Position numbers and translations under genes: made by a program. DNA of 64,000 nucleotides from Cenococcum geophilum 1.58 (taxonomy: Eukaryota > Ascomycota > Dothideomycetes > Gloniales > Gloniaceae), in the NCBI GenBank assembly GCA_001692895.1, contig KV748201.1:496001-560000 (forward strand), in the 5' to 3' direction. Of this stretch, positions 55,686-64,000 are shown piece after piece; positions within the stretch are counted from its first letter, which is position 1, and each line of letters opens with the position of its first letter. The notes beneath the pieces are model-generated. The model was not told the origin of the DNA, searched no databases, and saw only the letters and a list, made by a program, of their open reading frames with translations.

Positions 55686-56963
55686 AAAACTCTTAAAGCT
55701 TATAGGGACTATCTATAAAGTTCTATATAGGGTACTAAGTAGGGTTTAAGTTATACCCTTTCCAACTAATATAGTATTTTAATATTCCCCTTATAAGCTT
55801 ATAGGCTAGTATTTCTTTAATTTCTTATTTATTATTACTATTAACTTAGATTAATAGGGGAGGTTTATTCTTTTATCTAGGTAATAGGTTATTTATAGCT
55901 TTCTATAGTTTATCTAAAGAGAAAATAGGGTAAACTTTAATTAAATCTAGGAGCCTTACTTTATATAAGTTACTTATCTTCTTAAGAACCTTATACAGTC
56001 CTACTATCTAATAGTCTAGCTTATAGCTAGGTTATTCTATCTTTTAGTTCTTTATTATAACCTAGACTATATCTCCTATAGTAAAGTTAAGCTCTCGCCT
56101 ATACTTATTCGCCTACTATTATACTAATTTTTAGGCCTTTTTTAGATTTATATAGGCTACCATCTAGGCTTCTTCTAAGCGCTTAGCGTATTGCTGTGCT
56201 TTCTTATAAAATAGTTTTTATATATAGTCTAGGGTCCTTTTAGTCTTTTTTAGTTAAAGCTTATATAGGGTAAGTAACCTATTTCTAGTTAAATAGGGGT
56301 AAATCCTATAGAGTTGTGGGGTAGGGTTGCTTAGGTATAGTCTATTAGGGGTAGTAGTTTAGCTTAATTATCTTAAAAGTAGTTAATAAAGGGCCAAAGT
56401 CTTTAATCTAAGTATTAATTTATAATTTCTGTCTAACTATCTATTTAGGGGTAGTATACTATAGAAAGCTTTAGCTTAATACCTAAGATTTAGGTAAACT
56501 TATTCTAGAAAGCCGATATAAATTACGGCCTATAATTGGATATAATAGTATCTAGTAGTCTATAAATTTAGTAGACGTAGTAGATATATAGTTAGGCCGC
56601 TTTTTTAGCATTAATATTTTTATAATATAGGATTAAAAACAGGCGCTTACTAAAGCAGTTAACTAGAATTATAACTATATTATATCTATTACGGTCTATA
56701 GGTAGCTTATAAAAGTCTATAAAGATATACTACTAAGGGTATTCTAGTATTAGGATATCAGGAATTTTTTTTAGGGTCGTTGTTGCGGTTTGCGGCAAAT
56801 TGCCGCAAACTATACGATCGCGGCAGACGTATTTGGTCGATAGCAATTTGCGCAAAACGCACGTTTTATAACAAAATCGCAGCACCTAATAGTAAATTAT
56901 AATAAAATCGCAGCACCTAATAGCAAATTGCGGTAAAACGCTACCCTATAAATAAATAGTGCG

Positions 56964-57105
56964 CAAACTATACGAATTATAAAAACTATACAAATTGTAA
57001 AAACTGTATAAATTGTAAAAACTATATAAATTGTAAAAACTATATAAATTGTAAAAACTATACAAATTGTAACTATATAAATTGTAACTATATAAATTAT
57101 AATTA
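56964..57105. repeat. 18-bp tandem array AAAAACTATATAAATTGT
   Basis: About six copies with A/G and C/T variants, then a shorter AACTATATAAATTGT form. Confidence 0.85.
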
Positions 57106-57245
57106 TATTATATAATAACCAAATTATTATATATTCCTATAGATTTCTATAATATACTTTTAAATATATTTATATTATAACTATATAAAATATAAAGCTA
57201 TCTACTTTAGGCGTTAAAAGAAAAGCCTCTTGTAAAGGCTCTAAA

Positions 57246-57480
57246 TTATCTACCTACCTACCTACCTACCTACCTACCTGCCTACCTACTTGCCTGCCTA
57301 TCTACCTACCTACTTACTTACTTACTTACTTACTTACCTACCTACCTACCTACCTACCTGCCTACCTAACTACCTGCCTATCTACCTATCTACCTACTTA
57401 CTTACTTATCTATTTATCTGTCCGTCTATACCTACCTATTTATACTTACCTATCTATACCTACTTGTCTATGCCTACCTA
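57246..57480. repeat. CTAC/TTAC tetranucleotide microsatellite
   Basis: More than 50 units of CTAC, CTTA and CTGC type. The long open frame across it is a by-product of the repeat. Confidence 0.95.
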
Positions 57481-57547
57481 TCTATATTACCTTAATTTAA
57501 TCGATTAATTTAATCGTTTATTGTGTTTGCTAGCTAGTTGTTTAAAC

Positions 57548-57678
57548 AGTTATTATATAGCTTTAGCGACAGTTATCTAGCTCTAGCGACAGTTATCTAG
57601 CTTTAGCGACGGTTATTTAGCTCTAGCGACAATCGTCTAGCTCCAGTAATAGTTGTCTAGCTTTAGTAACGGTTGTTT
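57548..57678. repeat. 20-bp tandem array AGTTATCTAGCTCTAGCGAC
   Basis: Six to seven copies that decay from left to right by transitions. Confidence 0.9.
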
Positions 57679-57825
57679 ACTAGCTATTATTCTAGTGTTT
57701 TTCTAAGTAGGGAGGATATAAAGAAGGGTAAAAAATAAGATAGCTACGTAGGTATATATAGGGGGTATACTTAGCAAAGGTATATATAGAGGCTATTGGG
57801 AATATAGCGGGGACCCAATATAGAG

Positions 57826-58015
57826 CTTTATATAGAGCCTCTATATATAAAGCTTTGCGTAAAGCCTTATATAGAGCCTCTATATATAGAGCTTCGCGTA
57901 GAGCCTTATATAGAGCTTCTATATATAGAGCTTTATATAAAGCCTTTATATATAGAGCTTTATATAGAGCTTCGTATAAAGCTTTATATAAAGCCTTATA
58001 CAGAGCCTCTGTATT
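57826..58015. repeat. Minisatellite of AGAGCTTTATAT-type 12-mers
   Basis: Alternating TATATAGAGC, TTCGCGTAAAGCC and CTCTATATATAGAGC words. It is related to the 12-bp array at 1604-1862. The frames on both strands are artefacts of the repeat. Confidence 0.85.
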
Positions 58016-58038
58016 AAGAATTTTTTTTAAGTATATTA

Positions 58039-58246
58039 TTATAAGCAAAAATCGGGGTCTACAAAACCTGCGTAGGTTGCAATTTTAGTAATTTGCGGTA
58101 ATTTATAGCAATTTACTACAAATATATAGATAGGGCAGGCGCGTATATAGGTAGCCTATATATTTATAGCAAATTGCTACAAATCGCCGCAAATTGCTAA
58201 AATTGCGACTTACGCAGGTTTTATAGACCCCGATTTTCGCTTATAA
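58039..58246. repeat. 92-bp-arm hairpin with a 24-bp loop
   Basis: Left arm 58039-58130 and right arm 58155-58246 are equal in length and reverse complements, with 11 mismatches by eye, all transitions. The core is ATCGGGGTCTACAAAACCTG followed by CGTAGGTTGCAATTTTAG. It is the most compact inverted repeat in the window. Confidence 0.9.
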
Positions 58247-58611
58247 CAACGCGCCTAAAAAAAAAATCCTAATAGAGTAGTTTTAATAGTCCTAAGGTCT
58301 TATCTTGTGGGATTATAAATCTATAGCAGCTATTATAGTTCCGTATATAATAGTTAATATCTATAACTATTCTAGGCTAATAGTAGCGGTTACTAATAAT
58401 TTTATAAGTCTTATTTTTTCTAAAGTAGGCCGTAAAGACCTAGGTATAAGCTTTAGCAATAAGCTAGGTCCGTAAGTTTTATTCCTTAGCTACTACTATA
58501 TTACAGGATACCCCCGTAACACCTTATATACGTTTACCTATTTCCACCAACTTAGCAATTAGAGACTAACCGCGAAATGGCAATCTAATGGCAATCTAAC
58601 GGCAATCTACG

Positions 58612-58690
58612 GCATTCTGCCATATTCTGCCAAGTTCTACTAAATTCTGCTAAGTTCTGCCAGGACCACGACCTGAACCCTATTCTGCCT
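58612..58690. repeat. ATTCTGCCA-type short repeats
   Basis: CATTCTGCCATATTCTGCCA and AAATTCTGCTAAGTTCTGCC form a degenerate 9-10 bp array, preceded by three GGCAATCTA words. Similar arrays precede the repeats at 24687 and 43780. Here it may be the start of the LTR or leader of the next Gypsy element. Confidence 0.65.
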
Positions 58691-58859
58691 ATATATGTAT
58701 TAACTAAGCAACCAAGTTAACAATATATGCCCTTTCTTCCCGTTTTCCTACCTTCTTTCCTTATATAACGTCTTAACTTCATTACGCAGTTCATATATAT
58801 AGCTTAATAATACCTACTTCGCTATATATTATTACCGCTTATGCTTACTCCGTAATACT

Positions 58860-61800
58860 ACATTACGTTAAAAACTTATACTACCNTCNNAAAATNNANA
58901 ANGACCCTAAAGCCCCNATAACGGCNNACGCTATTATAGCCGCACTCTAAGAATAATTAGTAGGTATATAGAAGTCCTTTACAGACGCCCTTGCATAGCA
59001 CTAAGCCACTTTAACTTAATAGTAAGCTAAATAAGAAGCATAATAATAACAATTAATTAAAGCACTTTAAGAAGAAGTCCGCATCCTTAAGATGCCTATA
59101 TTAAGGCCCTAAGACTAAACGCTATCTCTAGAGATAAACACGCGGAACGCAAGCCCTAAATTAGTAGTAGTTACTTACCCTATAGAGCTAACTACCGCAC
59201 TAAAACGATCTAAGAAACTACTAAACCCCCTAGTATTTACCAGTAAATAATAAGAGCTTTAGTTATTCTTAAGCCGGCTTAAGAATAAGCTAACCGGTAA
59301 TGCTAACCGCTACCTAACTAAAGCCAACTAACTCTATTACGCCCTAAGTTAACTAAAAGGAGATATAGCTAACCTTATTAAACCTCTCTAACCAAACTTA
59401 GTATAAAGCCTAGTTATACTTCTTAAAGCTATATATAGTAACCTAAACCGCTAAGCTACCGCTTAAAGAAAGATAAACTAAATAACTTAAGAAAAGAAAA
59501 GTTTCCTAGTATACTTCTCTAAATTTAACCGCTACGTAAAGAAAATAGGCTGGAATAACTCCGCACTAATTAACAGCCTTATTAAATCCCTAAGCCCTAA
59601 ACTAAAAACCTCCCTAATAGGCGTAGACCTCCTGGAAACTTTTAACGCTTATATAAACGTTATTAACAAACAGTATAACAATATACTACGCCTTATACTA
59701 AAGCCTATTTATTAGTATAATATAACAACCCTATAAATACCTACTAAGTTATCGTTTTAACCTAAGCACCCTAACGCCATAGATATTAACACTGGGACCC
59801 TAGGATACGCCCTATTAGGGTCCTCTAAATAAGAATAACATATTAAGCTAGGCCTCTACTTTAAATATAGAAGCGGCTCCTACCTCTTAAACTATTACTT
59901 TGTCCCTATACCCTAAAACGATTTATAAACGGCTAGCACTGGCAGCCGTTTACCATATTAATCTTCTAGTTACCGTTCCCGATCTTTATTTAGTTCTAGC
60001 CCTATATTTAATAAGCACTACTTATAAGGACGAAGCTCCAACTAATATCCTATAAGAACCCCGCCCTAATTACCTCTAAAAGGAAGGTCCTAGAGCTAAG
60101 TCGCTCTCCAAGACGGCTCTACTATAGGATCTCGTTAAACGCATTTAACGTTATAAACTCTGACTCTTAGGACCGTAGCATAACTATTAACTGCCGCCTT
60201 TAGTAGAATAGTTAAAAGGCTAACACTTAAATCCTAATTAATATAGGAGCTAGCGGTATAGGGTTTATTAATAGGATCTTTATATAAGATAATAGTTTTA
60301 CCTTAACCCCCCTTAACCGGCATATTAATGTATTTGGATTTAATAGCAAACGCACTATCTTAGGCTATATTACCTATGTGGTAGCCCTAAGACTTTAATA
60401 CCTAAACTATAAAGAACTAATTAAGCTTTTTGTTATTACCCTAGGTTACCTAGTAATCCTTAGATAACCCTAAATAAAGCTATATAAGGTAACTATTAAT
60501 TAGGACAACCTTAAGCTTCTATTTACCGCCTCCTATTATAAGCAGAAGTGTTATATAACGTACCGCCTTAACCCTAAACTAAAATCTAGGAAATCCGCTA
60601 AGATCTACTAGCCTAAGATTTCCACTAATATCTACCCTACGCCTAAGGAACCTACCAGATTCCACTAACCTAGGAATTCTACCGAATTCCACTAGTATAA
60701 GATTTCCACTAACATCCATTAAGGATCTGGGAATTCTACTAAACTCTATAAATTGGCCCTAAGTACTACACCGCCCTAAGCTAAGCAAAAGCTTAAGCTC
60801 CATACACGAAAATACTAAAAGGACTAGTATTCTACTATAAAAAGGATTCTTAAAGAACCCGAACCTAAATCTAATACTAACTCTATACTTAATACCAAAC
60901 CTAAACCTAAATAAGAAACTATAGACAATCCAAGCGAGCTCGGCACCCTAGATATCCGTATAATTAGAGCTACCCCGCTAGCGTAACTTGCTAAAAAACC
61001 TAAATATATAATATTCGCTGTTACGATAGCCGATATTAAGAAGGCCTTAGTACTAAAGAAGCATACTAACCCTGCCACGAAGGTACTAATAGAGTATTAT
61101 TATTGCCTAGATGTATTCTTACGAAAGGAAGCTAATAAGCTACTAGAACACCGACTATATAACTATAAGATTATACTTAAAGAAGGAAAGCAGCCCGGAT
61201 TTAGACCCTTATATAGGATGTCCTAAAATAAACTCCAAGTGCTATAAAAGTATTTAGACGAAAACCTAAGCAAAGGATTTATTAGAGTAAGCTCGTCGCC
61301 TATAGCCGTATTAGTAATCTTTATTAAGAAACCTAGCGGCGGTCTACGCTTCTATATAGACTACTAAGCTCTTAACGCCGTTACCGTTAAGAACTAATAT
61401 CCGATCCTATTAATATAAGAGACGCTAAACTAACTAAGTAAGGCTTGTTACTACACGAAGCTTAATATTATCTCTATATTTAACCGTCTCCGCATTATAA
61501 AAGAGGACAAATAGCTTACTGCATTTCGTACCCGATATGGACTATTTAAGTACTTAGTAATACCCTTTAGCCTTATAAACGCTCTAAGCTCGTTTTAACA
61601 TTATATAAATAACACCCTACGCCCCTACCTAGACATCTTTTGTACTGCTTATATTAATAACATCTTAATATATAGTAATAACCTGACCAAATATCGGAAA
61701 TACGTTAACTTTATCCTATAAGCCCTACACGGAGCTAGTTTATAATTGGATATAAATAAATACAAGTTCTATAAAATGGAAGTCCTATACCTTAGACTCC

Positions 61801-64000
61801 TTATTTCTATAAACGGTATATAAATAGACCTAAAGAAAGTTAAAGTAATTATAAACTAGTAAAAACCCAAGAACGTTAAGGACGTAAGAGCCTTTATAGG
61901 ATTTACTAATTTCTACTAACGGTTTATTAATAACTTCTCCGCCCTAGTTTCACCCCTTATAGCTCTAACCCAAAAGGATAAAGTTTTTATCTTTAATAAG
62001 GAATGTAAGAAGGCCTTTGCCTATTTAAAGGTTATATTTACTACTACGCCTATACTCTAATACTTTAACCTAAACCAAATAAGTGTTGTAGAAGCCGACT
62101 TATCTAACTATATTACTGGAGGCATCCTATCTTAGTATAACAAGAATGGAGCATTGCACCCTATAGCATACTTCTTAAAACGACTAAGCCTAGCCGAATA
62201 TAACTACGAGATCTACAATAAGGAATTATTAGCTATTATTAGGTATTTTAAACAATAGCAACCCAAACTAAAAGGCGCTAGATTTCTAATTAAGGTCCTT
62301 AGCAACTATAAGAACCTATAGTACTTTATAACCACGAAACAGCTAAGTTATTATTAGGCCCGCTGGTTAGAATATCTATCTCATTTCTAATTCTTAATTA
62401 CGTACCGCCTAGGCGTCTAAGGTTGGAAGCCTAATGCCCTAACCCAACGCTTATAAGACGCGCTAGCCCTAGAAGAAGCGCGCTCTTACCGAAATCAGAC
62501 CCTACTTCGCCTTAAACTATTTAACCCTCCTACTAAAGATCTTACAGTATACGTCCTTAAAATAACTGGTTAATTAATTAAACAGATTATAGTTAACGAA
62601 TACCTAAATAATGAGTTTATCTAAGAGACGCTTAAGCTAATATAAGATGGCATTAGACGCTCTAAAAAGATTTCTTTAAGTAAATATAAAGCCCGCGGAA
62701 ACCGCTTGTATTACTAGAACTATTTAATTATCCCTAATTACAATAAGCTTAAGCTTAAACTCCTTAAACATATATATAACCTACCTATCGCCGGCCACCC
62801 GGGCTAAGAAAAGACCCTAAAACTACTCTAACGGGAGTATTATTAGCCGAATATACATAATATAACATAAAGGTACGTCTCTAGCTGCCACACCTACCAA
62901 TGAGCTAAAGCCTCGCATGAGACGTATAACGGTCTTTTAAAGCCGCTACCTGTTCCGGACTAAAGATAGAAGGATATCTTAATTAACTTTATTATTAACC
63001 TTCCTAATAGTAGAGGCTGCATAAATATTATAGTAGTTATAGACCGACTATTTAAAATAAGACACTTAATCGCCTGCCCCAATATATTAACGCCTGCCAT
63101 CGCCTAACTATTCCTAGATTACGTATAGAAACTCTATAGACTCCCTAAAACAATTATCTCTAATAGAGGCAGCCAGTTTATCTCGGCATTTTAGAAAGAA
63201 CTAACTACTTAACTCCGTATTAAAGCACTATTATCTATTACATATTACCTAGAAACGGATGGCTAAATAAAACGCGTAAATGCTATAATAGAATAGTATA
63301 TTCGGATATATACGTTATATTTATAGGATAACTAGATTAATTAGCTTGTATTTACCGAGTTTACTATAAATAATTCCGTCTCGAAAACTATAAAAGTCTC
63401 CCCATTCCTAGCCAATTACGGCTAGTACCTATAAATAGGTTTTAAACCCTTTAGTAATATTCCTTACCCTACTTATTACGCCTTATAAGTCGTAGAAGTA
63501 AATAAATTCGTAGAGAAGATAGAGGAACTATAATAGTTTCTTACTAATGAGATAATATGGGCTTAATCTATCTATAAAGCCGTAGCGAATAAGAAACAAA
63601 CCCTAGCACTAGCCTACTAAATTAGCGATTTTGTTTGGCTAGATATAAGAAATTTAAACACGAAACGACCTACTAAGAAACTTAATTAGAAGAACGCTGG
63701 CCCTTATAAGGTTGAAAAGGTTATCTTTCCTTATGCCTACTAACTAAAGCTCCCTAATACGGTTAAAATCCACCCCGTATTCCATACGTCAGTCCTCTGC
63801 CTTACTGCCCCTATATTAGACGCCCTACCTAAACAGATATAAGACCCTCCCCTACTAGTTGAAGTGGATGGTAAGAACGAGTACTTTGTTAAAAGAATTA
63901 ACGATATTAAGTATAATAAACGGAAACGTTAATATATATATCTTATAAAATAGAGAGGCTTTACTAAGTCCTTATAGGAACCCGTTAACTCTATAGGACT
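58860..64000 (+). pseudogene. Ty3/Gypsy chromovirus, Gag-Pol, cut by the window edge
   Basis: Plus-strand modules run as follows. Gag is at about 58930-60200. Protease is near 60237 (NIGASG, Asp of DTGAS changed to Asn). Reverse transcriptase is at 61150-61860 ([45 protein letters not shown] with the catalytic Asp pair changed to Asn-Asn). RNase H is at about 62080-62460 ([15 protein letters not shown]). Integrase is at about 62760-63500 (CHTYQ, VVIDRLFK). The C-terminal module and chromodomain start at about 63640-64000 (VEVDGKNEYFVKRIND). Stops are typical RIP products. The 3' LTR lies outside. Ns occur at 58886-58926. Confidence 0.88.

Larger units (their letters stand above)
56763..58268. 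mobile_element. 1.5-kb satellite-rich insert in the Gypsy integrase
   Basis: It separates two parts of the Gypsy integrase reading frame. The ends are inverted: AGGAATTTTTTTTAGGG then TCGTTGTT on the left, and AACAACGCGCCT then AAAAAAAAAATCCT on the right. The interior has no gene, only arrays of short repeats and a long hairpin near the right end. This may be a large non-autonomous element that accumulated satellites, or several insertions in the same place. Confidence 0.65.
43292..58540 (-). pseudogene. Ty3/Gypsy integrase plus chromodomain, host of the transposon nest
   Basis: Three pieces on the minus strand form one reading. Piece 1, about 58520-58267, is the integrase zinc-binding region (KNKTYKIISNRYY, IRNYNSCYR). 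Piece 2, about 56765-55686, is the catalytic core (IDFYKLPIDRNRYN, FISAF, AKLLPLIDY, PHNSIGFTPI), the GPYKVL-like module and chromodomain start (YYISWKGYNLNPT). Piece 3, 43465-43300, is the chromodomain tail (YYPNKPRLLKYL). Frames join across the Copia insertion once one AAAAC is removed. RIP stops are frequent. Reverse transcriptase and upstream parts lie outside, or beyond the adjoining plus-strand Gypsy. Confidence 0.85.

Noticed and set aside
57290..57508. 72-codon Tyr/Leu/Thr-rich frame
   Set aside because: Translation of a CTAC tetranucleotide microsatellite.
57692..58088. Open frames of repeated ALYKALY/RASIYRA on both strands
   Set aside because: They arise from a 12-bp minisatellite with no stop in any in-register frame; no start context, signal or conservation.
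60824..61078. 84-codon minus-strand frame in the last Gypsy
   Set aside because: Antisense of a degraded Gag-Pol region whose plus-strand order of domains is clear.

Overview
The window reads as a filamentous ascomycete (Pezizomycotina, probably Eurotiomycetes). Genes have short 50-180 bp introns with CTAAC/CTAAT-type branch sites, the proteins are typical of moulds (Ofd1-type oxygenase, Tpc1 carrier, Pex5, DUF3176), and the transposons carry the mark of repeat-induced point mutation (RIP): C-to-T/G-to-A transitions, and in-frame TAG/TAA where relatives have Gln or Trp. The family and species calls come from reading translations by eye; nothing was searched.

Layout: (1) 1-11.25 kb is transposon graveyard: a Fot1/pogo transposase end, a minisatellite, and a complete but mutated Ty3/Gypsy chromovirus (2325-10382; about 420 bp LTRs, 5-bp target duplication AATAG). 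(2) 11.25-23.9 kb is a gene island with normal composition, bordered on both sides by the same ~115 bp repeat. It holds an Ofd1/Tpa1-like prolyl hydroxylase, a thiamine pyrophosphate carrier, a carnitine-pathway dioxygenase, an F-box-like pseudogene, a two-RRM RNA-binding protein with a predicted mitochondrial presequence, and PEX5. (3) 23.9-37.3 kb is a second graveyard: two small TIR elements, Helitron helicase, LINE ORF1, two Tc1/mariner transposases, a DIRS-like retroelement with a tyrosine recombinase, and a 458 bp MITE whose empty site is also in the window. (4) 37.4-42.6 kb is a small unmutated island with two confident genes: a secreted precursor made of twelve 9-residue repeats ending in Lys-Arg processing sites (38704-39244), and a convergent DUF3176 membrane glycoprotein. 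(5) 43.0-64.0 kb is a nest: a Gypsy element on the minus strand was hit in its chromodomain end by a Copia element (43466-55685, duplication AAAAC), which was itself hit in its RNase H by a second Copia (44133-50251, duplication GTAAG). The Gypsy integrase also carries a 1.5 kb satellite-rich insert. A further plus-strand Gypsy runs off the right edge.

Island 1 is rich in organelle functions: mitochondrial TPP import, carnitine synthesis, a probably mitochondrial RNA-binding protein and peroxisomal matrix import. Acetyl units leave peroxisomes partly as carnitine esters, so the neighbours are metabolically related, though co-regulation is only inferred. The most novel item is the repeat precursor in island 2. 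If a Kex2-type protease cuts after each Lys-Arg it would release about eleven copies of the heptapeptide GITPQGD. That layout is known from fungal pheromone and dikaritin (ustiloxin-type) precursors, but this core lacks the aromatic residue of the known dikaritins and no tailoring oxidase (UstYa/DUF3328) is visible nearby.
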